Under the pieces are notes generated by a model. The model was not told the origin of the DNA. It did not search any database and saw nothing but the letters and a program-made list of their open reading frames with translations. Made by a program: the position numbers and the translations under genes. Of a stretch of 64,000 nucleotides of DNA, positions 48,101-60,035 are shown piece after piece (the first letter of the stretch is position 1; each line of letters begins with the position of its first letter). Source of the DNA: Branchiostoma lanceolatum (lineage: Eukaryota > Chordata > Leptocardii > Amphioxiformes > Branchiostomatidae); the NCBI RefSeq assembly GCF_035083965.1, contig NC_089723.1, positions 34,165,193 to 34,229,192 on the forward strand, given 5' to 3'.

Positions 48101-49935
48101 ACGATGTTACAACGTCAGTCACTACACAGTTTGATATTACCACAGACGATGTTACAATACCAGTCACTACACAGTTTGATCTTACGACTGACGATGTTAC
48201 AACGTCAGATACTACACAGTTTGATCTCACCACTGACGATGTTACAACATCAGTCACAACACAACCTGATGTTACCACTGACATTATTACAACAACAGTC
48301 ACTACGCAGACTGATCTTATCACTGACGCTGTTACAACATCAGTGATAACACCTCATGAACTTACCACTGGCGTAGTCACAACATCAGGCACAACACAAC
48401 CTGATTTTGTCACTGACGCTGTTACAACATCAGACCTTACACAGCCTGATCCAACTACGGACGCTGTTACAACACCGGCCACCACACAGTCTGATCTTAC
48501 AACGGACACTTTTACAACAACACAGTCTGAACGTACCACTGACTCCATTACAACACAATTCGGCTTTACCACTGATGTTGTTACGACGTCATTCACAACA
48601 CAGCCTGTCCTTACGAGCGATGCTGTCACAACCTTAGTTACGACACAGTATGCCCTTACAACGGACGCTGTTACAGCATTAGTCACTACGCAGCCTGATC
48701 CTACTACTGATGCTGTTACAACACAGCCTGTCCTTTCAACGGACCATGTTACAACAGCAGTCACAACACAACCTGATTCTACCACTGACGCTGTCACAAC
48801 ATCAGTTACAACACAGCCTGTGTCTACCGTTGACACTGATACAACAACTGTCACAGCTGTAACGACGCGCGCAGTTGCAACGTCCATCACAACACAGCCT
48901 ATGGCAACAACGAACGCTGATACAACTTCAGTCACAACACCACCTGTACTTATCACTAACGCGTATACAACTGGAACCGTTGATGACATCACAGCTGACG
49001 TCACCACTAGCACAGATGACTTGTTGATAGGTGTGTCGTCATACGAGCCCCCCGTTACCGCTAGTACTTTGACCATTGTAACTTCTCCAACGCCGGACAT
49101 GTCAAATGTTCCTCCTACCACACCCGAAGACACCGTGACCATACCTTCGGGCCTACGGTCTACTGAACCAGTATCCTACAGCACGCATGACTCTATCCAC
49201 CCGACTACGCTTCAAAACGTGCCGGACAGAACACAGCTTGTGCAAATAGTCGGCCTGGCCATCGGTGCAACGGTTGGGGCCTTGATACTCGTACTCGGAG
49301 GTGTGATCTTCACTTACCAACGCAAAAGGAAGAAATATAGGTGAGATCTCTAATACATTATAACATACAACTAATGCACACCTCGGCTTAAACTGGAGAG
49401 GTTTATATGTTACACATGCTTTTGCTGCTAAGTTATCTAGCAAACATAGTCGCCGAGATGCTGGGTGCTGAAGTATAAAAAAGGACGAGCCATGCAAAAG
49501 CTGAAAGCAATTTATCTATGAATGCGCATCTATTCACCCCCGTGAATAATTTCATCAGGTTGGCGAATGACTGAATAGCAATGTTCTTTTATTCACAACC
49601 AAGTATTTACAAGAGCCGACGTTTCGATGACTGTCTGTCATCTTCATCAGGGCAATACTGACTGGTTCACAGTGCACTGAAGCTAGGTGTTACTTCTAGA
49701 AATGTAGTCCCAAACGTTAAGTATTGTTATCGTATCTGATAAAGTAACAATGCTTTACGTTTGGGACTAGCGCATTTATTAATTTTGCTTTGATTCCAGC
49801 GCCAAAATCACCTCTACCCTGGAGTTGAAGAAACACTTGTACAACGGAACTCCTGACTGTACCATCACAATTATGGAGATGAGTCCTTTATCATCGGCGA
49901 AATTCACAAGGATTCCATCTGAACTGCCTATTTGA
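45154..49935 (+). CDS. Large mucin-like single-pass membrane protein 4 (1440 aa, 2 exons)
   Basis: Exons 45154-49340 and 49800-49935, joined in phase 2 across a 459-base intron (GTGAGA...CCAG). The N-terminus (VCTAVVLLGYLISIISTSTI) fits a signal peptide. Residues about 35-1355 are Thr/Val/Asp-rich, based on a 15-residue unit (TTDDVTTSVTTQSDL) that is near-perfect in the centre and diverges towards both ends. Unlike gene 3 it is acidic and nearly proline-free in the centre, so not a typical mucin PTS sequence although Thr-rich. Residues 1364-1388 are the membrane helix (GLAIGATVGALILVLGG), then QRKRKKY. The tail exon (SAKITSTLELKKHLYNG...) is longer than in its neighbours. The long uninterrupted first exon is typical of repeat-expanded ectodomains. 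Function unknown. Confidence 0.86.
46480..48290 (+). repeat. 45-bp coding minisatellite with higher-order structure
   Basis: About 40 units of 45 bases (GATGTTACAACGTCAGTCAC and TACACAG..GATCTTACC parts). Groups of units recur as blocks: the series FDL-TTLVTTQ-SDI-TIPVTTQ-FDL appears near 47454, 47724 and 47904, indicating multi-unit duplications as well as single-unit turnover. Confidence 0.92.
49590..49771. repeat. Intronic repeat with a 25-bp-arm hairpin
   Basis: In the intron of gene 4, GACGTTTCGATGACTGTCTG (about 49619) belongs to a sequence type that looks like a dispersed repeat. It is followed by an inverted repeat: AGTCCCAAACGTTAAGTATT at 49706 is mirrored by AATGCTTTACGTTTGGGACT ending at 49769, with about 15 bases of loop. 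Probably the end of a small non-autonomous DNA element. Confidence 0.6.
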
Positions 49936-50242
49936 AATGACCAATTCTGTGGTTGTACAGTTTGGATTGTCTTGATTGGTGAATAGTTAAAATCACGCTT
50001 GTGTTAGTGGCAGGAAATTTAGATCTTCTTTTGGAAAATAAGACAACGCCTTTACATTTGTATTTTTTATTTCATTTTCTCATGTAGAGCTAGGAAGCCT
50101 GGAAATTGCTTGAACATTGTTTAAATCTCACAAAGCAGAACCTTTTTATCTCGGGGGAGTTGTAATGTTAGGACAGCTGGCAGAGTTCTTACATGAATCG
50201 ATGTAACGTTAAACTGTACATTGCTACATATACAATATGTAT
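49936..50242. other. 3' flank of mucin-like gene 4
   Basis: No gene; presumably the 3' UTR. No AATAAA was noticed directly. Confidence 0.4.
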
Positions 50243-52024
50243 AACTAGAGTGCATGGTGCATGGTGCATGGTACAAGGTCTATGGATCGGAACGTATGTA
50301 GACAGACAAGACACCCCCCTAGATATATCATGGCCGAAGCGCCCCATAAAATCCTTAGGCATCTATTTCTATAACTCTTCCCTCCACCATGAGTGTGAAC
50401 TTCTAAATTGGGAGAAAAAGATAGAAAGGCTGAAAAACACATTGCAAGTCTGGAGATGTAGAAACCTAACTTTGTATGGAAAAATCACTATCATTAAGTC
50501 ATTAGCTCTTTCACAGATTATACACAATATGGCAATGATTGTTACCCCACCCTGGGTTGTCACATCTATAAAAAGAGAAGTTTTCAAGTTTTTAATTCAA
50601 AGGCAAAAAGGACAAAATCAAAAGAGATGTCATAAGCCAACCCACTGAAATGGGTGGACTTAACATGTTAAACTTAGATTACCAGAAAAACGCACTCTTA
50701 TCACGTTGGATATATAGGTTGATAGTGGATGATAAATCTAGATGGAAAGCACTCCCCCTGTTGTATGTTAATTCTTTTGGTCCCAATAATCTTATTTTGC
50801 AGATGAACTTTGAAAAAGAAGGCGATGGACCAAACTTCATCCATATACCCAAATTTTATAAAGAAGTCATTTTATCCTATCACAAGATTGAGAAAAGTGA
50901 TGACGTAAGGCCCCAGTACTTAAAAGAACAGATAATATGGTGTAATAGAAATATTAGATCACAAGGTAAAACTTTATTCTTCCCTCAATGGATTAAAGAT
51001 GGCATAATATATGTAAAAAGACCTATTCCCTAGGGGAAAATTCATCTCATCAAATGAATACCCTACACTTAGCCACCGTCCCAGTACTTTAATTGAGCAA
51101 ATAACCCTGTATCAAGCCCTACCCAGCACCTGGAAAACTCTTGTCAACTACTACATCAAATATTACCGTGTGGTGAAAAATTAAACAAATGGAGAATACA
51201 TGATGAAAATGGGCTAATAATAGATCCTATATGTAAACTATGTGATAGTGGTGATATTGATAATTATAGACACATGTTTGTGGAATGTAAGAGATTATCA
51301 GACCTGTAGGACACAGTTCAGCATTACATACCTTTCTGTACCAGTAATCCTACAATAGATTTTGAAGAAGTAATACTAGGGAAAGTCAGTCAGACTCTGA
51401 ACATACCGCACCTTAAAAGACGAATATTAATAATATCTATAGCTAAATGGGTCATATTCAAAACATGGATATCTCTTAGAAAGACCCAAAATCCTGCCTC
51501 ACACCAAAACAATTTGCCCATTCTTTTTAAATGGGAAATGAAGAACAGAGTTACCTCTGCCTGTGAACCTCTAGCTACATGTACCTCTTGATTACTATAG
51601 ATAGCTTTTATTGTCGACTTTTGTAAACAAGGAACTGAGTTTGTTATGATATGTTATGCATGTATGAGTTACGTTTTAGTTTCTTAGCTTGTTTTTTTGT
51701 TTTACGGCCTTTTAGTTACGCTGTTTTATGTTGTGAATGTGTAATTTACTTTAAAATGTGGAGTAAACGGGAAACAAACAACTGATATGATCAGCCTGAC
51801 TTAGCACACAATGTATAATACACTGTAAATATGTTACTATGACACAACCAGCATCTTTATGTGATATGTGGTTTAATCTTGAACCATCCTGCCAGTCTAT
51901 GTACTGTAACACAATGTCATATACTCTTTGGTGCCAACATTGTAACATGTGTGATATATTATGCTGTAACATTGATGTATATTGTGAATAAAATGTGGAA
52001 AAAAAAAAACTAGAGTGCATGGTG
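50243..52024 (+). mobile_element. 5'-truncated L1/Tx1-like LINE with 17-bp target-site duplication
   Basis: AACTAGAGTGCATGGTG occurs at 50243-50259 and again at 52008-52024, bracketing the element. Inside, on the plus strand, are the C-terminal pieces of an L1-type ORF2: SLGIYF, LYGKITIIKSLALSQIIHN, then after a frameshift near 50600 QPTEMGGLNMLNLDYQKNA, WIYRL, and finally CKLCDSGDIDNYRHMFVECK. Several stops and the frameshift mark it as dead. The 3' end has GAATAAAATG and an A-run directly before the right duplication, as expected of target-primed reverse transcription. Just inside the left end GTGCATG is stuttered three times. Confidence 0.92.
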
Positions 52025-52123
52025 TACAGACACGTACAACTGCGCCATCTAGCGACGTCTATTGGAATCTATAGTAAATCTACGGACATCGCATAGAATG
52101 TCATTGGAAAACATTTGTATGCT

Positions 52124-52258
52124 TCAAGTAGAAGTTTCGATGGGGGGGGGGTAGTAGTGGTCGGGATCTTTAACGCTGCCCTCTCTTCACGCCTTGAAGG
52201 GAGGACAGCGTTAAATATCCCGGCCACTACTAGCCCCCCGATCGAAACCTCTGCTTGG
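52124..52258. mobile_element. Near-perfect palindromic element (about 66-bp arms, no loop)
   Basis: The left arm 52124-52190 (AAGTTTCGATGGGGGG, GTAGTAGTGGTCGGGAT, TTTAACGCTG) is mirrored by the right arm 52191-52258 (CAGCGTTAAATATCCCGGCC, ACTACTAGCCCCCCGATCG, AAACCT). It can form a cruciform; a foldback MITE. Confidence 0.85.
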
Positions 52259-52417
52259 AAAATAAAACATTCGATTCTCGGCGCAAAAACATGAATGTAT
52301 GATATTTGCTGTAACACGAATCAAGCCGACGTTGTGTTACGACAATGTACTCTTTTGTACAACGAGTGCTTCTCCGGTGTTTAGAAGTCGTCGTCACCAC
52401 ACCACTGTAGCCAAGAC

Positions 52418-52839
52418 TATAGACCTTTCTCACGTGGCGGCCATGATAGAATGAAAACGAGGCCCTTGTGGCAAACATTAGACCGATCCTAACTGTCAAT
52501 CACAATTACCAGTTTAGCCAATGATTACCTGATAATTAGAGAATCGACCAATGAGGAAGTGGCTGCATGACCGTCAAATATTTGCATTTCTATGTTTTTA
52601 TTTTGCATTTCTACGCTCTGACAGAGGAGGGCGGAGACTATGGGATCGGTCAACGAAGCTCTAAATTGCTGCATCTTTTTTTGTACATTGCATTAGTTGT
52701 AATATTGATACTTGGATATCATATTTTAAAACTTAATGTTATTTAGGAGGAAAACTAAATCTGTACATTATTTTTGCTTCTTTGCCTCATTGGCCTCGTC
52801 TTCATTCTATCATGTCCGCCGCGTGAGAACGGTGTATAG
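52418..52839. mobile_element. MITE with terminal inverted repeats of about 55 bp
   Basis: The left end CTATAGACCTTTCTCACGTG, then CGGCCATGATAGAATGAAAA and CGAGGCC, is the reverse complement, with few mismatches, of the right end (GGCCTCGTCTTCATTCTATC, then ATGTCCGCCGCGTGAGAACG and GTGTATAG). The 300-base interior has no open frame. A TA-type target site is possible but not certain. Confidence 0.82.
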
Positions 52840-53959
52840 ATAAGAACTTTCTACTTAAAGCGCCTCGAGCTCCTTTTGATCTTAGAGATGTTGACATGTT
52901 TCACTCTCACTCATCTCTATCATATGGTTTATGCAAACATGTGATCTTTGAGATTTGATGACGCAGTGTACATTATTCTCACCGTCCAATGTGTACATAA
53001 ACATGTGCTTGTTTCATAATTATCAATTCAATAAAGTTTACAGTTTTTTTTTCACCAAAGAAAATAAGTCAATATTTCATATGCCTGGTCCTTGAACCAA
53101 GGGGGTAAGAGTCGGTCATGTCAGGTTGACAAAGTTATTCATTGACCAGCTGACTACCAAATGGTATTTGGCAAATGGAAAAAGCTAGTTTAAAAGCGAT
53201 AACGAGCAAACAATTGTGTTTGAACAGTTTTGTCGCCCAAACCAGCTTTCCTCGTATGAGAAACCCATATCTTTGATAATTTACGTTTTCCCACTGAAAA
53301 AACACACGAAAGTGTATAAAACGCCACAAACCAGACAGAATCGTAACGAAAGTGTCTATGGTTATGAAATGTTTTGAAAATACACGAACTTAAAACTGCT
53401 TTCAAGTTTGCGCAGGATGTGCGAAAACAAGTTCGAAGTGCAAGAAACAATCAATGGTATTCTAGAAAGGGGATTTTTATAACTGTACCTTGACTGGAGC
53501 AAACAGGCCATCGGTTTACAAAAGACCACCCCCGTGGGATCATTTGTCACTTGAAAGTATAAGAGCGTTCTCTATGTGTTACACAAGTCGTTTGCCACAT
53601 ATTCAGTTGCCAAAGGACACTTCTTACAGGGTTGTAACAAAATGCGTGGCATAACTTAAAAGCAACTTCACTATTGGAATTTTCAACCTGTCTGTTAGCT
53701 TGGCATCACGACGCATTTGGCACTTTCCTCTAAAAGTGAAGACGAATCCATAGATATCTTTGACAATTTACTCCCATCATAGAGATCATGCGTTACACTT
53801 AAATGCATATTGTCCATTCATAGAATATGCATAACGTTTATTTCTATCAATGATCTTTTGGTGCCTACTGAACTTTATACCATTCTTACAACATGTAAAA
53901 ACGCATTCATCGAATTGTCATTCACGTATACAATGGGGGAAATTGTCCCTTAACGCAGG
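52840..53959. other. Intergenic, nothing recognised
   Basis: Short minus-strand open frames at 53135-53550 lack splice context and protein-like composition. Confidence 0.4.
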
Positions 53960-54041
53960 TAGGCTGACAGACGTCGACAGGCAGACAGACAGACAGACCG
54001 ACAGGTAGGTAGGCAGACACAGACCGACAGACAGACCGACC

Positions 54042-54098
<57 letters not shown>

Positions 54099-54125
54099 GC
54101 AGATAAAAAGACAGACACAGACAAG
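53960..54125. repeat. (CAGA)n tetranucleotide microsatellite
   Basis: Imperfect CAGA/GACA repeats with CCGA and GGTA interruptions. The Cys/Leu/Ser/Val-rich minus-strand frames across it are artefacts. Confidence 0.95.
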
Positions 54126-54344
54126 CAGTTAAGAGAATATGATTTTTTGTGTAGAGGTAATTACTAAGAGCCCCTTGGGGATCTCCCAGGTATTGATAGG
54201 TGCAGGTGTTACAAGTGCCAACGATATCAGCCTTGCAAACATACAATTTGGGTCCATCGGACATAGTAATGCACATAAACATTGAGATCTCTACGGTAAC
54301 CGCAATGTTTTCTTAAACAAACTCGTATCCAAGTGATTTTTGCA

Positions 54345-54350
54345 TATAAA
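54345..54350 (+). promoter_or_regulatory. Putative TATA box of membrane-protein gene 5
   Basis: TATAAA in CATATAAATG, 86 bases upstream of the ATG at 54436. Motif and distance fit a core promoter. Confidence 0.4.
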
Positions 54351-54435
54351 TGTACGCTGAGTAAGCGAAGTCAGAAGGAAGTAGACAGGAAGTTCGCGAA
54401 AGCTGCAGTGAGCGCTGTGGCAACATTCTGAAAAG

Positions 54436-56667
54436 ATGCAGGCGAGAGCAATTGCAACAGTTGCGTTATTACTGTGGGTGTGCTTGGTCATATATGATGG
54501 TCGGGCTCAAGCTGGTAAGTATTTATTGCTTTTGTCTCCTTTGTTGTCTTCTCATATACAAATTCTAAAAGTTCAAAGCAAACTTATGCTAGATTAGGAA
54601 ATATGGTCTGATCAAATTCAAAGTATATGAATGAATTTTCCTGAAAGGAAAAGTGATGCTTGTATTCAAGAGAATATTAAGTATTAGTATTCTTCAGAAG
54701 GTACAAAATCTCGTCCACGATTTGTATGGGGAAAAAAGCATCTTCCTTGTTTTATAGTGACCTTTTCTCCCTCATCTTGTATTATAGTCACAGTCACTTC
54801 ACTAGTCCCCACAGTCAGCGCTACCAACGCAAGCATAACCAATACAACAGTACCTGGCGCCACCACTCCTGTCACTCCCACCACTACTCCTGCTTCTTCT
54901 GCTACAACCTCTACTACCAGTACCCCTGGCCACGGGACAAGCGCTCAGACGCCCAACCCAATGCAACCAACCGCTGGCTCGTCTGCGTCACCAACCACGA
55001 ACCCTACGACTGGAACTCCGGAAAACAACACTGATACAGGGAATGTTGCAATAACAGCGACTGGAACTCCTCAAAACAACAATGTTACAACAGCACCATC
55101 AGCACCACGTAAGTCACGCTTTAATCGTATAATGTTACAGCTCCTAACTCTACGTACGTATCAACTTACAACAGCTATGCATTTTCCTTATCACAGTCCA
55201 TCACAGCATGAACGAATAAGTACAGTAACGTATTAATCTGGTGTGATAGTTATATTCTTCCATGCAGTAGTATGTACTTTGAAGTACCGTTTAGGTCGAT
55301 TTTTTTGGCCCACATTCTGTTACTCAGATCCACTTAGTGTCTATGCTGTAGTTTAATCGATTCTTGGTAGTCATATAATACTCCACATTAAACTAGACCG
55401 GGAAGAATTATACTCTGATCCTCATCAACGCATAAGTGTAGAGCTAATTTTAAGCTTACATTGAAGTCAGTGGTTACAGTGTTCAATCCTAGTTAGTTCG
55501 GTCTTACGTCAGAAACAAAAAACCATATTACAATATTTATATATCGGCCGATATATATTCATAGATGCTTTTTGTTCAACAACAGTTCAATGATTGTTTT
55601 CAATGAATATATTCGTAATTTGGGTCTGTTCTGCAGCGGTTACAGTCTGTTCTATGGAGAACTGCACGTACGCCAACGGTTCCTCCTGTACAGAGGGCGA
55701 TACCGACTGCACGTGTATAAAATATGACTGTAGACCAGCGGATCCAGAACCATCAGGACTCTCTACTGGAGCAATCATTGGTAAATAACAGTTTAAAAGA
55801 TTTATATCGTTTAACGTGAGCAACGAGCACTGAATGAACATGCCAGTCAACTTTCTTATTATTTTCAACCACCTTATTCATAAAAGAGATATCTACATTT
55901 TCCATGATATTTGTCTTAAATTTACACTGTGAATGATCAAAAGTATCATATAAAATCATCATATTGAACACAAAGCTGAAGCAAGTCTTAACATAGTTTT
56001 CATTTTCCACTAGTTTTGATTAGAGACCAGTCGTTATTTGCATTAATATTTTATGATTATTACGTCATCACATGGTAATCCTTTGCAGATTATATGAAAT
56101 GTTATGCCATGCACATTACGTTGCTCATAAAAGTATGTGTCTTACCATAATTGGACAAACATATCTTCTAAGCAGCTCTGATGGCTTCCATGTAATATGT
56201 GTTTGTGTTATACTAATCATGTGGACATCTCAATCCATAGGTATAGCCTGTGGTGGCGCAGCAGCAGTCATACTGGTAGTGGTCGTTGTTACAGTTTGTT
56301 GCTGCAAGAAAAAGAAGAAAAACAGGTAAAGACTTTCTTTATTCTTATGGTTAAATTACCTTTCCAAGTATCAAAACTCAATGAAACATTTTCCCTGATA
56401 TTGATGTATTAAGAAATCATGGATCATGGTGAATGATCATGGTTTCGATTTTCATGCATTGTACTTCCTCAAACATGTGTGCACGACTGTAAAATTGCGT
56501 ATCCTTCGATTGGTCTATGCAGTAAAACTTTATTCTTCACGAGTTAGCCTTACCACATTTACACATAATATTGATCAGGATGTTTTCTTTGATTCTCCAG
56601 ACAAGTGTCTGCTAGTCAACATGGATCCCGCGCTAAGGTCAACGAAACAGAACTGGAGGAGCCATAG
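54436..56667 (+). CDS. Mucin-like membrane protein 5 with six-cysteine juxtamembrane module (231 aa, 5 exons)
   Basis: Exons 54436-54514, 54788-55108, 55637-55780, 56241-56325 and 56601-56667; phases 1, 1, 1, 2, all GT-AG. Exon 1 is a signal peptide (MQARAIATVALLLWVCLVIY). Exon 2 is a Thr/Pro/Ser/Asn-rich stretch of about 107 residues (TTPVTPTTTPASS). Exon 3 encodes a compact six-cysteine unit (C-x4-C-x7-C-x6-C-x-C-x4-C, with CTEG and CTC) ending GLSTGAIIG. Exon 4 is the membrane helix and KKKKKN; exon 5 a tail with KVNETELEEP. The same order with the same phase-2 join occurs in gene 6. The cysteine unit is not one I recognise; it is shorter than a standard EGF domain although its C-x-C spacing is EGF-like. 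The sequence suggests a small cell-surface protein of unknown role. Confidence 0.88.
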
Positions 56668-59600
56668 TAGCTACTAGTATATCTCTGTATTTAATACTTA
56701 GAGAGGAGGAACACAGACAATAGCCTCCTGTATGTGATTTGAGCATTGAAAAAAGACCTGAAATTAGCATGTCGAGAAGAGAGAAAATGCATTGCTTCGT
56801 ATTAGAGCAAGGCAATGTCACAACTTCAAGAAATTGCCAGCCACAAGAGCAATTTCGATAAATGTTTTAAACTTTTCATTGTTGCAATTGCACCATGCAG
56901 GCAGCTTGTGATGGGTCCGTAGATGATAGGTGCAATTGCATGGTAATCACTTTAGTTACCAGTTTAAAAAGCCTTTTTCTCTCCTTACTGAACAAATGCA
57001 TTCAGCGACAATCGAACAAACGACCTGTCAGTGAACGATGAGGAAAGTATTCATTTTCCAAAGACTCGTTCAGCAGTGGCTGAGATATTAGATTTTTTGG
57101 GCTAAACTAGTTCACTGGTTTGTGGCGGAAGGATATATTTGCAGACAGAGCGATGACGACATGCGTATATGTTCTCAAATATTCAAGTCTGACGTGCTCT
57201 TGCCTGTCAAATAATCTATCCAATTGTGCCAAATTATACGAGTTGTGTAACGTTACATCGTTAATTCTGCACGTGGCGTTACTTTGACTGTCGCAAACTA
57301 TGTCCAAGAAGTGGTCAGGGAGTGACATTGCCGTGACGAGGGCATGCTAAAGATATGCCCTAAGACTCACGCGTATACAGTCATCAGATGTCGTTTTGAG
57401 GTTATATCTTATCAAGTGTCGTTATCAAAGCCATTCGTTAACAAAAAATTAGATTTTAGCTCGTCACTAGTAAACAGGCCAGGACCGTCATATTGTACGT
57501 TTCTATGACTGATGCAGAGCATGACGGTATAGGACAGTTCCGAATTCCCTGTTGTAAAACTTATCACTTTTTTTGCTTATGAAGATACTAGTTACAACTA
57601 TTGTCAGAATTCGCGAAACACTAAAGATTGTGGTTGGGAAAAACAGCGAATGACCTGACCTCTACATCACGAGAATACACATGTATACAGGCCACCGTCC
57701 TTTAGAGAAATAAATTGTTAGTTCATGGATATCAATAATATTCATATTTTGATAAAGACATCAAATGTCGAGCCAGAATATTCCTATGTGGGAAAGGAAA
57801 GTTGAACAGCTCAAGTATGTTATGATATGTAGAAGTAGCACTTTGATATTGAACTTTCGTCTGTGAACCGTTGGCTCAAAGCTACGGTGACATTTTTGTA
57901 ACTTTTATTTTTGTATCAATAAACCTTAAAAGATACAATTGCTGTGGTTTCTGACTTATTGTGTGGTTTAGTATTCATATCTGAGCGAGAGAAAACATCT
58001 GCGCTGTAGACGTAAAGGGCACAGACAATTTGGAGACCTTGTTATCCCAATTGTTAAGAAATATTACAGGGTTTCCATATCAGTAGGACTGATACTTAGT
58101 GACTGACTATCAGACTGGCACGCCGGGCGTCTACGAAGGTCAAAGATGATGCCCGATTTCCTGATAAATGCATCGATTAGAAGTTCTCTTCAGTTAAAAA
58201 CACGCTCAAAGGTGACAGTTGAAATCTCTTTGAAGTCACGAGTTTTCCAATTTAGTGGGCTGGTGGCTTTAAGGGATAAACAAACAATAGATTTCCCAAT
58301 CGCCTGTTGGTGATAACGACATGTGACGATCAAAAATATACATTGCGAAGTATCTTGAAGGAGGTAGTAATGTAGCAAATATCCGAATGAAATCAGGTCG
58401 TTTTGGAGATTATTTTTTTATGATAAGAGTTGTTCTTGTTATTATATCAAATTATTTATGTTCTTTTATACTTCTGGCCATTTTTGGTCGAGGTGCACAA
58501 TGTTAGCGTGATGTTGAAATGTGCATAATTTGAATTCATAAGTTGTTGTAGTTTTTATCGCATCATTTGATATCGGATTTCTCTCCATTTTCACGACGGG
58601 TGAAAGTCACCAGTATTCACGACGGTAATTGCTCTAAGCCCTAAGCACTTTGTTTGTCCGTATCAAGCTTTCAAATGCTGTTGGATCTATAACGTCACAC
58701 GGCAACGGCGATAACGCTATCAGCTTCCGCACACACATTCTCGTGAACTCTGTCTGACGGCTGATATCACAGGTGTTTTTAACTCTGCATGGGAGAAATG
58801 CGGGCAAATATTGACACTAGCAAATATGTCAGGTAGAGGCGAGAATCAACGTCACACTTTATACAACTTTTATGTCATGAAATTGGCTAGCAATATGTCA
58901 GATATAGGCGAGAATCAACATCATGTTTCAGACGTATTTCACAGTGTTTGAAATTGACAAACTTGTACCAACCAAGTCAATCGTCTCATGATAAAAAGAC
59001 GAAAAACAAGAGCTGTTGGCACCTTGTTGGGACACAAAACACCTGACTCGTCTGGATTAATGTAATGGTGCAGACGGGGCCGACCAAAATAAAGATAATG
59101 AAATAAAATGTTTATATTGTATACTTCAATGACCCTCAAGGGAATTGTCTATGGTAGAACTTACTTGTTCAACAACAAAAATCGCATCGTTCCAAACGAT
59201 TGAACGTCTTGTGAACTGCATTGGTGTGCACACTGGTGATGGAAAACATCACTCGCTACAAGTGGATCAGAATACTAAAATAGTTGTATAGTTAACGTTA
59301 CAAAGAGTTCTGTCGCACCTTCCGCCTTATTGATCAAGTAGTACCAACTGAAATATGTAACTGCAGCTGCAAGGATATTGTGAAATGGACGACGAAGGTT
59401 GAGAAATGCATAGCAACTTCATTTGTTTATGTACGTTAACGATACAATACACTTTATTATCAAAATAAGTAAATATAGAAACGCGAAATGGTTGAGGCGA
59501 CACCAAGCGAGTTAGCCTGGAATTTCACATCGATATTCCCATTCATTGTATCGATGTCATGTCCTGTCAAACAAATGTGAAAGTTTGAAGGGAGCGGGTT

Positions 59601-59909
59601 ATCAGTGACATATGGCGACAACATAATATAATTCAACTACCGATGTCACTTTGTAAACTGCTTCACGAATCTTGGAGTGGCGAATTGCTACAATAAATTG
59701 ATAAATAAAAGTTGCGCGTGCCGCGATACAAAGGAAATATGACAAGATGTACATACTTCAATTTCCTTGAGAGGCAGAGAAGTGTCATAAAGTAACAATA
59801 TAATCTAGTACAAACAATAGGGATGGCGTCGCCATACAAAGGGTGTGTTATTGTTTCCACGGTAATGAGTAAATGTTTTTAAAAACAGCCAGGTTACTAA
59901 GAAAGAGAC
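56668..59909. other. 3' flank and intergenic between genes 5 and 6
   Basis: No supported gene. AATAAA at 57918-57923 followed by a TG-rich stretch could be a distal poly(A) site of gene 5. A short direct repeat (ATATGTCAG then GGCGAGAATCAAC) occurs at about 58822-58853 and 58891-58921. Confidence 0.4.
57918..57923 (+). other. Candidate poly(A) signal
   Basis: AATAAA followed within 30 bases by GCTGTGGTTTCTG, a typical GU-rich downstream element; on the strand of gene 5 but 1.25 kb beyond its stop. Confidence 0.25.
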
Positions 59910-59917
59910 TATATATA
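59910..59917 (+). promoter_or_regulatory. Putative TATA box of membrane-protein gene 6
   Basis: TATATATA in a less AT-rich context, about 120 bases upstream of the ATG at 60036. Confidence 0.45.
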
Positions 59918-60035
59918 TGGCGTTGTTTTTAAAGAGGAGTCCAGACGTAGAGGAAACGTTTAGAAGTTGGGATCTTTTTTACATTTAGAGAACTTGTCAA
60001 CCTATTCTATCAAAACTTTCTGATAATTCACGAAT

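Noticed and set aside
47277-48323. Minus-strand and second plus-strand frames across gene 4 repeats
   Set aside because: The 45-bp unit is a multiple of three, so several frames stay open without selection; only one has a start, helix and tail exon.
53918-54282. Cys/Leu/Ser/Val-rich minus-strand open frames
   Set aside because: Translation of the (CAGA)n microsatellite.
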